This document shows positions 1-10,435 of a DNA stretch of 64,000 bases, in pieces. The DNA is taken from contig NC_041788.1 in the NCBI RefSeq assembly GCF_900090045.1, positions 3,095,501 to 3,159,500 on the forward strand, given 5' to 3'. This stretch comes from Plasmodium malariae (taxonomy: Eukaryota; Apicomplexa; Aconoidasida; Haemosporida; Plasmodiidae). A program made the translations under genes and the position numbers. The notes under the pieces were generated by a model, which was not told where the DNA came from, made no database searches, and saw nothing but the letters and a program-made list of their open reading frames with translations. Position 1 is the first letter of the stretch. Every line of letters begins with the position of its first letter.

Positions 1-33
1 TACACTTTTTGTAGAGGCGAATTATACAAACGG

Positions 34-1578
34 CTAGGAGTATATTCTAACCAAATAACTCAATACGTGCTTAATATGAAAAGCATCAATTGCGTCAAAA
101 TCTTGGTCACTAAAGGATTTTTGCTTTAATAGTTTATTTATAAGATCAGAGGTAATTCTGGTGAAGCCAATACCGCTTCTACAATATTTACATTGCCTTT
201 CTGAGGGAAATGCAATATCTTTATTTACATATTTTTGTTTGTTTGAATTATTGGTACGTTCGAAGCGAGCATCTAGAATGATATGTTCATACATAGATCT
301 TAAAGTAACTGAATTATGAATTCTCCAGAGAAATATAACAACAGATTCTGCAGAATGAATATTACAAAAACCGTAATAACATGACTTTTGAGCATTTAGA
401 AAATGTTGGATACAGTTTTCACAATTTAAATAGCTTTTTGTATAATTTGTAATTGCTTCTAAATAATAATTATATTTTTCCTTATCATGTAGTAGGCAGT
501 GAATCGAAATTTTATGATATAGTAACCAGTAGGTACAAAGAACAGAATTTTCTTCGCATATCTTAAAATTGAGGCTGTGTTTATCCATATCACCGTCACT
601 ATCATTATTATGATCACTATCTTTATCATTATACATTTTGTAGATATCAATTTTTATGTCTTCACTTTTATGAATTGCATTTGACCAGTCTTCATAGTTC
701 ATAGGGTAATTAAAATTCTTTAGTTTTTTGGAAATTTCATTTAAACTTTGTTTTAAATCTGTATACACATTTGAAACAATTTCCAGCATTACAAGATAGG
801 GTTCTACTGTTTCTCTGTTTATATCAGAACCCATGGAAATATGTTTCTTAAGGGTAAATAATAAACCTTTTATTATATCATGTTTCATATCTTTTTTATT
901 ATTATTATTCATTTTCCATCTATCTACTGCTAACCGTTCTTTTGTGGCATCAGTAATATCATCACTATTTCCAGAAAAAATAGGATGTGCATCTTGAGTA
1001 CCTATTTCAGACAAATCCGAATAACACGATTTCAAATCGACATTATTAAAATTTACATTTTTACATAAATGTGTTTGCATTAATTGTTGAAATTCAATAA
1101 TATTATTAACCCTTTCTACTTCTCTATATGCTAATATTAAATCCCCTTTATAACGAGTAGATATTATAGATTCAGATGGATAAATATATTTATATTCATT
1201 ATTATTTTCTATTTTATCATAAACAGGAAACAACAACCGAAATGTTGGAAAATAATAAACTTCAAAAAATCTACAATATGAAATGAATAAATGACAAGAA
1301 CAATCAAAAACAAACATAGTTACTTTTTTTTCAAAATTTAAAACATCACTTTCTACCATTTTCCATATATCTACATACCTACTACAAGCAGGGCAATAAT
1401 AATTCTTAATATTTATGAACAAAATATCTCCATGTTTAATGTTATTCAATTTGTCCCAAAATTTTATTAACGTTATATCTGCACCTTTACAAACGTCTAT
1501 GCTTTCTATTACTTGTATATTTATTATTACTATGTACACAAAAAATAAAATTTTCACTATGCATCTGCACAATATCAT
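34..1578 (-). CDS. QSOX: QSOX-type sulfhydryl oxidase (thioredoxin + Erv/ALR)
   Basis: Single open exon, 514 aa, ATG at 1578. Residues 1-26 look like a signal peptide, so the protein should enter the secretory pathway. A thioredoxin-like N-terminal part carries CPAC at residues 62-65. The C-terminal part matches the Erv/ALR flavin domain: CTYWLLYH near 348, the redox pair CENC at 386-389, the FAD-contacting WRIHNSV near 418-424, and a distal CKYC at 463-466 after an FPSERQ segment. Known family role: FAD-dependent formation of disulfides with transfer to O2, producing H2O2, usually in the ER/Golgi lumen. The linker (about 200-340) is Asn/Asp-rich and parasite-like. It is shorter than metazoan QSOX, which have two thioredoxin domains and a membrane anchor; no anchor is visible here. 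Sure of the family; substrate unknown. Confidence 0.85.
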   Translation of the reverse strand: MILCRCIVKILFFVYIVIINIQVIESIDVCKGADITLIKFWDKLNNIKHGDILFINIKNYYCPACSRYVDIWKMVESDVLNFEKKVTMFVFDCSCHLFISYCRFFEVYYFPTFRLLFPVYDKIENNNEYKYIYPSESIISTRYKGDLILAYREVERVNNIIEFQQLMQTHLCKNVNFNNVDLKSCYSDLSEIGTQDAHPIFSGNSDDITDATKERLAVDRWKMNNNNKKDMKHDIIKGLLFTLKKHISMGSDINRETVEPYLVMLEIVSNVYTDLKQSLNEISKKLKNFNYPMNYEDWSNAIHKSEDIKIDIYKMYNDKDSDHNNDSDGDMDKHSLNFKICEENSVLCTYWLLYHKISIHCLLHDKEKYNYYLEAITNYTKSYLNCENCIQHFLNAQKSCYYGFCNIHSAESVVIFLWRIHNSVTLRSMYEHIILDARFERTNNSNKQKYVNKDIAFPSERQCKYCRSGIGFTRITSDLINKLLKQKSFSDQDFDAIDAFHIKHVLSYLVRIYS

Positions 1579-1686
1579 TGTTTGTTTTCGCTGTTCACTA
1601 GAAAAATTAACCTTTATGTTGATGTCAATCTTGTGTGCCTTTTGCGTTGCTTTTATACTTTTCGCTATTTATTTCGTTATTTTCTT

Positions 1687-1816
1687 CCTTTTGCTTTTCC
1701 TTTTGCTTTTCCTTTTGCTTTTCCTTTTGCTTTTCCTTTTGCTTTTCCTTTTGCTTTTCCTTTTGCTTTTCCTTTTGCTTTTCCTTTTGCTTTTCCTTTT
1801 GCTTTTCCTTTTGCTT
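1687..1816. repeat. 12-bp tandem array CCTTTTGCTTTT
   Basis: About eleven near-perfect copies of CCTTTTGCTTTT, starting about 110 bp upstream of the start codon of the sulfhydryl oxidase, followed by poly-T. Because the period is a multiple of three, all three frames stay open and mimic Phe/Leu-rich proteins; these are artefacts. Confidence 0.95.
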
Positions 1817-2387
1817 TTTCTTTTTTTTTTTTTCCTTTATTTTTTCTATTTTTACCGTGTAATCTATATTTTTTTTTTGTTCTTTTTAATTTTTATGCAA
1901 TACGTCATTTTATTACTTTTGTATTTCATTTTTTTTTTCTTTAAATATAGAAAGGAGAGCTGGATGCAGCTTCCAGTTATTAGTCTTTTTTGTATAACAT
2001 ATAATATGCATAAGTAAATATATATGTATAGCTATATATATACATATATGTATACATTTACTTATGTACAATAATATATGCACATAAGCTTGTCCATACA
2101 TTCATGTATTAACAAATCTGGGGCGTTTTTGTGCGGTTACATAATTAACGTCAAATATGTAAATATTTTTTTCCTTTTTTTTTTTTTTTTTTTTTATATG
2201 TGATAAAATAGAAGAAAAATAAATTTAATCATACATGCAAATATAAAATGTAAAAAATGGTCAATAAAAAAAAAAAAAGAAAAAAGGAAAAAAAAAATGA
2301 ACACATGGAAAGGAATGTTTTAAATCGTGCGTTTTCCAGTTATTATAAACAGATAGCTGTATTCATTTGCATATATACCATATGTAC

Positions 2388-2421
<34 letters not shown>

Positions 2422-2694
2422 ATATATTTGCATGGGTGTATTTTAATGTAGCTATGTAATGAACAGTACAAACAAAAGGGTGCTAAGTACAAAAATTAAA
2501 AACATATAAATTGGTGTATGATAATAAGCAACATTTTTGCTTAATCAAATATGAAAAAGAAAAAAAAAAAAATAACGATATAAATCAAAAAAAACGAAAT
2601 AAATCGAAAAAAATGAAATAAATCGAAAAAAATAAAAGAAAACAAAAAAAAAAAAAAAAATGGAAAGAAACGGAAGAATAGAAATAAATAAAGT

Positions 2695-2862
2695 TCTTTT
2701 AGTTTTATAGTATATTCTTTTATCTTTTTAGTGTATTCATTTAGCTTTATAGAATATTCATTTAGCTTTATACTATATTGATTTAGCTTTATACTATATT
2801 CTCTTAGCTTTGTAGAATATTCTTTTAACTTTATAGTATATTGATTTAGCTTTTGTACTGTG
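2695..2862. repeat. About 21-bp degenerate tandem array
   Basis: Around eight diverged copies of a roughly 21-bp unit built on TTTAGCTTTATAGTATATTC. The minus strand would read as repeated Lys-Leu-Asn-Glu-Tyr-Ser-Ile heptapeptides, but that frame has no ATG (it begins at GTG), so I treat it as non-coding. Confidence 0.85.
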
Positions 2863-3411
2863 AAACATTTTACCAATTCATAATGTTCCACCTAAACTGA
2901 ATTTTATGTACAGGTAAATCTTTAATTCACAAAATACAATTTATTATGATATACATGTGAAGAAGTAATTATAAAAAAAAAAGAAAAAACGTTATATATT
3001 ATTTTTGAAAAAAATATAAATTGTCTGGTAGAATTATATATATATATATATATAAATGTATAGTAGGTAAAAGTATATTTAATGCTCCAAAAATAAAAAA
3101 AATAATTTTTACATCAGTACGCACTTAATATATGTACATTTGATATACGCACGTACGATATACATATATTTGTATACCAACTGATTATGGATAAAAATAC
3201 TTATGTGTAAACGTATTTTTATGAATATTATTATTACATATTTTATTAGTTGATCGCTTATGTGTTATCGCTTTAATCCTCAAATTTGTTGCACAGACCA
3301 CATTTAGCATGTGATGAAAATAAAATTAGTAAGGAAAACAAAAAAAAAAAAAAAATTTCCATTAAAATTATTTTCCTTTTTGTTGTATATTTTTACGTAA
3401 TGCTTACGTAA

Positions 3412-3585
3412 TTTTTACATAATTTTTACCTAATTTTTACATAATTTTTACCTAATTTTTACATAATTTTTACATAATTTTTACCTAATTTTTACCTAAT
3501 TTTTACATAATTTTTACCTAATTTTTACATAATTTTTACATAATTTTTACATAATTTTTATATAATTTGAATGTAATTTTTATAT
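3412..3585. repeat. 11-bp tandem array (TAATTTTTACA/C)
   Basis: About fifteen copies of an 11-bp unit alternating between TAATTTTTACA and TAATTTTTACC, ending roughly 115 bp before the small prefoldin-like ORF. It probably lies in that gene's promoter or 5' UTR. Confidence 0.9.
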
Positions 3586-3697
3586 AACTTATATTTTCTT
3601 CCATTTTTGTTACAATTTAAGAATTATTTCAAAAAAAAACAATACGAGTGAATGTACTTCCATATATACGTATATGCATGTGCGTACATATTGAATA

Positions 3698-3901
3698 ATG
3701 TTAAGTAAGACCAAGCTAACAGATAGAAAAGACGCGGACTTAGTCGAAAAGTTGAACTACAAGAACATAAATGATGTAAGTATACATGAGCTAAACTGCC
3801 TTAAAAATAATCGACAAGTTTATCTAAAAAGAGGAAGTATGTTTTTTTTAAGTACAAAAGAAGAGGCACTAACAGTTCTGAAAAACAAAAATCATAAGTA
3901 A
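3698..3901 (+). CDS. Small prefoldin-like protein, similar to ASDURF
   Basis: An ATG-initiated 67-codon frame with composition unlike the surrounding repeats. Its central part, ELNCLKNNRQVYLKRG followed by MFFLSTKEEALTVLKNKN, has the spacing I recall for the human ASNSD1 upstream-ORF protein (ASDURF), a small beta-type prefoldin-like subunit of the PAQosome: EL.xLKxNRxVY, then FFL, then a KN helix. Known family role: co-chaperone assembly of RNA polymerases and snoRNPs. The frame ends at a stop that overlaps a good donor (GTAAGA at 3898-3903), so translation may continue into a second exon beyond the CA-rich microsatellite; candidate acceptors are at about 4252 and 4280. Sure that it is a gene; family call from memory. 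Confidence 0.6.
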   Translation: MLSKTKLTDRKDADLVEKLNYKNINDVSIHELNCLKNNRQVYLKRGSMFFLSTKEEALTVLKNKNHK

Positions 3902-4563
3902 GACATAGGGTCAATAGCTCATATTATTTTAAATGGGTCATCTTTAATGTTAATGCTAATGTGAATGTAGAGGGATTGTAACAGTAGCGTAAATAGCACC
4001 CATATATGCATGTATGCCCATATGCACGCATACACATACACACATACATACATACACACATACACACATACACACATACACACATACACACATACACACA
4101 TACACACATACACACATACACACATACACACATACACACATACACACATACACACATATATGTTATATGTATTCCTTCGTAATATAATTATAATCACGTT
4201 TATTTTAAAAAAAAAATTTAACAAAAACGAAAGAGAATATTTTCCTCAAATAGGTTTAACATAATTAAGCAGCTCATAGCCATTTTGTTTGTGTAATATA
4301 TACGATATATATTTTAAAGGAGAAAAGGAAAAGGGGCTGGCGTCAGAGGGAATAAAAAAAAAAAAAAAAAAAAAAAATTATTTTCGTTACATTTAGCGTT
4401 CTTACAGTTTTAACAAATAACAAGCATAAATATATGTGCATTATTACACTCCATCGATAAAGCTTATATACATACATATACATCTATATGTGTACGTGTT
4501 TGCGTATGTACGAATGTACGCATGATGCTACTTAGAGTGTAGAGCTAAGATTGAGTGCTTTAT
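3902..4563. other. Spacer or intron, then TGT promoter region
   Basis: The first part may be an intron of the small prefoldin-like gene. It contains the 8-bp microsatellite, poly-A at 4357-4377 and A+T-rich sequence leading to the TGT start. No other gene is seen. Confidence 0.6.
4026..4157. repeat. 8-bp microsatellite (ACACATAC)n
   Basis: Near-perfect array of about sixteen units. Long open frames on both strands across it are repeat artefacts. Confidence 0.95.
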
Positions 4564-6516
4564 ATGAATCGGTTGATATGCCCTCTTTTTGTTGTGTACA
4601 CACTTGTTAAATCGTTTTTTATTTTAAGTGTTGACAATAGAATTATAAAGAATGAAACGATAATAAAGGGAGCGGACATAAGAGTACTTGAAAAAAGAAT
4701 CTATTTTAATAAAGATGTAGTACTAAAGGGGGTGAACAAAAGAAGGGAAAATTGCGCATTTGTAAAAAATGTTCTAACCCAAAAAAAAAAGGGAGAAAGA
4801 CAGAATTATTTCAAATATGATGTAACAAATTATATAAAGGAAATAAAAAGAAATTATTATAATAATACAACTGTTAGTGTTAGAAAGAATTACAATGTTC
4901 TGAAGGAATCAAGTTTTGATAGCCACTGTTTTACATATCCAGGATTTGATTTCACTATCTTGAAGGAAAACAAAAGGGATCATCATCATAACGATAATAT
5001 TAATAATAGTGATAATATTAATGATTATTATTATTATAATAATAACAGAAGCAGAGTTGGAGTAATAAAGACGCCAAGAGGTAATATAGAAACCCCAAAT
5101 TTTCTGTTCTGCGCTACCAAGGCTTGTATGAAATCAACACCAATAAATTTTATAAAAAATTGCAAAACGCAAGTTATACTGTCAAATACATTTCATTTAT
5201 TAGTTCATCCAAAGCCACATGTAATTTTTAGGTTAGGAGGCTTACATAAATTTATGAATTGGCAAGGTCCAATTCTTACTGATTCGGGGGGTTATCAACT
5301 GTTTAGTATGACTTTCGGATCAGTGTCTGATGAGATTAAGAGGAAATCTGGACACGGTTTTGATTTAAAAGAGAGAGGTGTAGAAAGAAAGGGAAAGATA
5401 AATGATGAATTTGGGAAGACCGTAGAGGTAAAGAAAGCAGTAGGGGTAGTAAGGGCAGAAAGGGTGTTGCAAAAAGAACGGATGACAGAAATAGAAAATG
5501 CAGGAAGGTGGAACAGAAATGATTACACTGTAAAATGTACAAGGGAAAAAGAAGCTACTAGAAGCAATAATAGAGTATGTCAAAAGAATGAAATTATTTT
5601 AAAAATTAACGAAAGAGGAGCATTGTATAAATCATACTACGATGGTTCGGTTGAATTGTTATCTCCGGAAACGTCTATTCAGTCGCAGTATATGTTAGGT
5701 AGCGATTTAGTAGTAGTATTAGATGAATGTACACCCTACCATGTGAATAGAGAATACACGGAGCGATCAATGCATAGGTCACATAGATGGTATATCAGAT
5801 GTTTAATGGAATTTTACAGGGCTAATAATATGATAAATTACCATAACTATTTAAATGATATATATAATGAAAAATATAAAACAAATGAAAAATGGAATGT
5901 AAGAGTAAAGAATAAGCAAGCTTTATATGGAATAATACAAGGAGGGATATATACAGAATTACGAAAGAAGAGTTGTGATTTTGTTTGTAGTTTACCTTTT
6001 TTTGGGTTATGTATAGGAGGATGTTTAGGTAATAATAAAGAAATGATGTATAGTGTTATTAATAAAACTATGAATTTTATAAATGTAAAGAAACCAATTC
6101 ATTTATTAGGAATAGGACAAATAAAAGATATATTTTTTGGAGTAAAACAAGGAATAGATACGTTTGATTGTGTAATCCCATCGAGATTAGCTAGACATGG
6201 TTACTTCTTGTGCAAAGTAAAAAATATTAAAGAAATTGAAAAAAAACTTAGCAGAATAATTAAAAACGAATATATAAAAATCAAGTTAAGTATATTTAAG
6301 CTGGACTCTAGTCCATTGGAAAGTGATTGTCAATGTTATACTTGCTTAAACTATTCAAGAGCATATTTATATCATCTCTTTAAAATTCAGGACAATTTAT
6401 TAGGTACACTATTAACAATACATAACGTGTATTACATGAACCAGTTAATGTATGAAATTAGAGCGGCCTTATGGGAGGATAACCTGGATGAGATTGAGAA
6501 GCGGTGGGTGCGATAG
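4564..6516 (+). CDS. TGT: Queuine/guanine tRNA-ribosyltransferase (TGT)
   Basis: Single exon, 650 aa from the first in-frame ATG (4564); a longer frame begins at GTG, unlikely in a eukaryote. Signature blocks, numbered from that ATG: GNIETPNFLFCATKA, LTDSGGYQLFS (about 238-248), GGI near 461, GIDTFDCVIPSR with the nucleophile-type Asp at about 535, and the zinc set C589, C591, C594, H604. Known reaction: exchange of G34 for queuine in tRNAs with GUN anticodons. Two oddities: the N-terminus is hydrophobic (residues 1-22, signal-like) with about 160 residues before the barrel, and a charged insertion of about 95 residues splits the domain just after the DSGGYQLFS block. All catalytic elements visible here are present, so it is probably active; the leader could target the apicoplast or secretory system. 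Confidence 0.93.
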   Translation: MNRLICPLFVVYTLVKSFFILSVDNRIIKNETIIKGADIRVLEKRIYFNKDVVLKGVNKRRENCAFVKNVLTQKKKGERQNYFKYDVTNYIKEIKRNYYNNTTVSVRKNYNVLKESSFDSHCFTYPGFDFTILKENKRDHHHNDNINNSDNINDYYYYNNNRSRVGVIKTPRGNIETPNFLFCATKACMKSTPINFIKNCKTQVILSNTFHLLVHPKPHVIFRLGGLHKFMNWQGPILTDSGGYQLFSMTFGSVSDEIKRKSGHGFDLKERGVERKGKINDEFGKTVEVKKAVGVVRAERVLQKERMTEIENAGRWNRNDYTVKCTREKEATRSNNRVCQKNEIILKINERGALYKSYYDGSVELLSPETSIQSQYMLGSDLVVVLDECTPYHVNREYTERSMHRSHRWYIRCLMEFYRANNMINYHNYLNDIYNEKYKTNEKWNVRVKNKQALYGIIQGGIYTELRKKSCDFVCSLPFFGLCIGGCLGNNKEMMYSVINKTMNFINVKKPIHLLGIGQIKDIFFGVKQGIDTFDCVIPSRLARHGYFLCKVKNIKEIEKKLSRIIKNEYIKIKLSIFKLDSSPLESDCQCYTCLNYSRAYLYHLFKIQDNLLGTLLTIHNVYYMNQLMYEIRAALWEDNLDEIEKRWVR

Positions 6517-6972
6517 GGAAATGCACGAATTGGAGATGGGAACTGACAAACGTCCATTGTTATGTAATACATGACAAGTGGTACAAGTAAAATGGTACAT
6601 GTCAAGTGGTACACACCAAAGGAAGAATAGTAATGAGGAGATGAAAAAGAGTATATGTCTTCTCATATTGCTGTGCGATATATTTCATATTATATATACA
6701 AGCTCTTTCTGAAGCACGTGACTACATGTACTGCTACAAAAATGCCAAATTTTTTTTTTTTTTTTTTCCAACCCTTAAATGCAAATTCTTATGCATTGTT
6801 TGAGCAAATTAAAAAACATTTACAAAATTTGTAATATTTCTGCTTCATCAAAAAGAACACAATTTTTTTTTTAAAAATGGCATAAGAAGATATAGAAAAA
6901 TCATGATTGCAAAACAATTTAATGAAGCAATGCAAATGTATGCATATATGCACATATAAATATACATACACG

Positions 6973-7047
<75 letters not shown>

Positions 7048-7180
7048 ACAATTTAACTCATCAAATTATCACATGGAAAAATATTACAATACGGATTAAA
7101 TTACATTTTGACAGTTTTAAAATAGTAAGAATGTACTAAACGAAAAAAAAATAATATTTTTTTTTTTTTTTTTTTTTTTT
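6517..7180. other. Convergent 3' flanks
   Basis: Downstream sequence of TGT and of the minus-strand membrane gene. It contains a short duplicated ACAAGTGGTACA-like segment near 6574-6612, an (AAAT)n/(AT)n run at 6976-7042 and poly-T tracts. No gene seen. Confidence 0.7.
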
Positions 7181-8926
7181 TTACACTTCAGTATAATTCG
7201 AATCCTTTGTTGTCTTTCCTTTGCCAAAAAATTTTTTTTTAATACCCCATTTTTTATTATTTTCATCGTCTTTTTTATTAGCCTTAGGATCTATAAATGG
7301 AAAAACAAAAAGAAATTTTGAAGTAAATTGTGTTTAGACTACGTGTACAAACAGGCGTTACTATATATGAACACTGCATAATACATATGTGACAGACACG
7401 CGCATACATATAAATATATATACATACATGCATATTATATATGGATGTATGTATTTATATATGAAAAATTTCTGATAAGCATTAAAGTGTTACTTAAACT
7501 GTCCAGGAGCGAATTGTGCATTCTTACACCATCGTATATATTCTGTTAGTTTAAAAAAAAAAAAGAAAAAAATCTCAAATTTAAAAACTGCATTTATTTT
7601 GATTCTTCATTTTTTCATCAGTAACAATAATATTACTTGTGTAGCTATCCAACAGAAGGCAGTACTAACCCATGTTAACAGGGAATAAATGATAACAAAA
7701 ATGAGGTCCAACTTAGCATATGTAAATATCCTACATTAATTCAAAAAAAATATTATAAAATTATGAACATATTCTACCAAGCAAGAACTATTAAATATCC
7801 ACCATAATTTATGAAGTATAAAGGGAAACACATAACAACAGCATAAAAATAAAATGTGTATATTCAAAAAATTCCAGTATTCCATAATGGAAAGCGTACC
7901 CCTCAAAAATTATATAAAAGGAAATAATGCTAGAAACCAGGAGCATCCAATTATAAAACCTCTGAAAATTAAAATATGTAAAAATGAATTCACTTGTACA
8001 ATGATAACATACATGCATGCACACAAACACACACATATATGTATATGTACATATATATACATGTACAAATACAATTATGCACATATTTTTCCTTCTTTCC
8101 ATTTTCGCATTACCAACAACGAAGGTACATAGGATTTACCTGAATGTGCAAAAAAAAAAAAAAATAAATAAAAATAAAAATAAGAAAATACGAAAATATG
8201 AAAATATAAAAAAATAAAATAATTACACAGATGTTCGTTTTAATATTTAAACTTTTAATTTTTTTGATCTGGATTAGGAATATGCGTGTCCTCTGTGCAA
8301 GCAAATACTAATATTATATAATTACATTTTACTGATCTACATTTTGCTGCTCTACATTTTACTGCTCTGCATTTTACTGCTCTGCATTTTACTGCTCTGC
8401 ATTTTACTGCTCTGCATTTTACTGCTCTGCATTTTACTGCTCTGCATTTTACTGCTCTGCATTTTACTGCTCTGCATTTTATTGCTCTGCATTTTATTGC
8501 TCTACATTTTACTGCTCTACATTTTACTGCTCTACATTTTATTTTATTTTCATTTTTTCAAACCTTACCGATAAATGTAAACACAGGGAAAACGCAAAAA
8601 TAAAGATTCGTAAAAAGTAACCAACTACGAAAAATAAAATTAAAAATTTGAAAAGTGCAAAAAAACAAATACTAGAAAGGGAGTGATATAAAATATAATA
8701 AACACTAAATAACATATCAAAAATAAATGATTCATTATATAAAGATAAGAGTAGTGGGCTTTTAGTTATACCCATAAGGTGATAATGAACTGGTAAAGAA
8801 ACTATAAATAAATAATATTAAAACAAATAAATTATAAAACGTCAGGAAAAATATGTATTTCCTGCAAAGGATTTTTGTTTTTTCATCAGGCTGATAGCGT
8901 TCTAGCTTATCGCGAATACGATCCAT
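7181..8926 (-). CDS. Multi-pass membrane protein, unknown, seven exons
   Basis: Hand-built model; exons 8926-8772, 8624-8569, 8139-8114, 7961-7778, 7730-7637, 7542-7530 and 7290-7181. All junctions have GT/AG and agree in phase. The protein starts MDRIRDKLERYQPDEKTKIL, has five or six hydrophobic helices, and ends in a soluble Lys-rich tail (KKDDENNKKWG...NYTEV). I do not recognise the family; the first 40 residues faintly recall PEN-2, but the rest does not. Exon 4 needs a one-base shift near 7845-7854: upstream it reads in one frame (...FEYTHF), downstream in another (FYFYAVVMCFPLYFINYGG), with no splice site between. Exon 3 (26 nt) and exon 6 (13 nt) are the least certain. An alternative third exon (8307-8255) would also be phase-compatible and end the protein at about 87 aa. 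Confidence 0.6.
8331..8545. repeat. 15-bp tandem array inside an intron
   Basis: About fourteen copies of ATTTTACTGCTCTGC with a few A/G variants at the ends. It lies in the second intron of the unknown membrane-protein gene. It is richer in G+C than its surroundings and is in frame with itself, so it yields a false Leu/Ile-rich ORF. Confidence 0.93.
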
Positions 8927-10435
8927 TTTCTTTATCTTAAATGTTTTACTGTATTATTGTATAAATGTATAATTGTAATATTGTATTACTGTTTTATTGT
9001 ATTATTGTATAAATGTATAATTGTATTATTGTATTTTTATATTATATGCGTATAAGTATATATATATATATATGTATTTTATCGTATGTATATAAAGCAA
9101 TTTTATAATTTTCAAAATTTTTTAAAAGTTATACAAAAAAATGTTAACATAACAATTAGCCTCCATTTTTACTTAAGGCATAAAAGGATTATACTTTCAT
9201 ATTATTAAAAAAAAAAAAAGTAAAAATTAATTAAAAGAAGCAAAAAAATTATTTATACATAATTATTAAAATCTAAATTAATTAAAATAAAAATAATATT
9301 TGCAACTGTATTTTAATATATTAATTTTTTTTTACTGTTTATTCTTCTATAACAATATATATATAAATGAAAAAAATAAGGTTTACCCAGAATCAATTTA
9401 TACATGTACGAAGTAATGAGCATATATAATAATGTATAGCATGTATATATTATATATACATACAAATATACATGCAAACACATGTAAAAATATATGTAAA
9501 AAAATACGTACAAAACATTTACGTATAAACATCTATGTACAAAAACACTCATACGTGTACCGATTTTATGGCACGTATTCTTAGTATTTATTTTTGTGTA
9601 TTTCTAAATTTAGAGCACATTAATTTAAGGAAATTTCATTAAAAAAATTTGTCAATAAATAAATTTTTATAAATCACTAAAATCTTAAATATTATGGATT
9701 ATATTTTTATACATATACGAATATTAAAAACTACAAAAATTTAAACTAACACCAGTAATTTTCTAACGATTTAAAAAAAAAAAAATTTCTTTTTTTTTCA
9801 TTTTTTTATAATTTTTTTACATTTTTTTCTACTTTTATTCCCATTTTGTTATACATTTCTTTTACATTTTTTATAATTTATTTTTTTATACTTTTTTTTT
9901 TTACCTTTTTTATATTCTTTTTTATTTTATTATTTTTTTATTTTTTCCAGTTAGACATATTTTGTGTGCGCCTAATAATTTATAGTTTTAAAATGCATTC
10001 TGTGCTAAAATATTTTATATGCGTTTGGCAATAATATATTATCCTATTTTCAACAGGGAATTTATAAAAATAAAATTAACATATATATATTTATGCATAT
10101 AGTATATATATAATATAACTACAAAGATGAAAAAAGAAAATCGTAATATATATTTACGAATTACTTTTACTATGAATGTCCTTTTTTGAGTGAACACATT
10201 AATAATAAACGTTTATTGTATTGAATGAAAGATATGAGTAATAGTAAATAAATTTAAATCGTAATAGGACAAGTGGAAATAAACAGCTGTAGGTCAATTA
10301 GCATTTAAGCAATAATATACAGTATAGTAGCTAACAACAACAAGCACTATAAGATGCAGTAACAAATAAAGAAAATCTTGTAAATTAAATAAACCGCATA
10401 ATAAAAATTTAGTTTAAAAATAAAATTTTTAATTA
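8927..10435. other. Divergent intergenic region
   Basis: About 1.5 kb between two genes transcribed away from it, so it should hold both promoters. It contains a TATTGTATAA-type repeat cluster near 8945-9035 and poly-T blocks near 9780-9950. No gene seen. Confidence 0.7.

Larger units (their letters stand above)
1579..3697. other. Intergenic region, repeat-rich, no supported gene
   Basis: About 2.1 kb between the sulfhydryl oxidase and the prefoldin-like gene. It holds a 12-bp array, a TA run near 2390-2420 and two further arrays listed separately, plus long poly-A/T tracts. Open frames here are translations of repeats. It should contain the promoters of both flanking genes, which are transcribed away from it, but no defined element can be recognised. 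Confidence 0.7.

Noticed and set aside
1415..2017. Plus-strand Leu/Phe/Ala-rich ORF upstream of the sulfhydryl oxidase
   Set aside because: Produced by the 12-bp CCTTTTGCTTTT array and poly-T; overlaps the N-terminal coding part of a real gene on the other strand.
2541..2891. Minus-strand ORF with Lys-Leu-Asn-Glu-Tyr heptapeptides
   Set aside because: It begins at GTG, not ATG, consists of the 21-bp array plus poly-Phe, and no splice structure could be supported.
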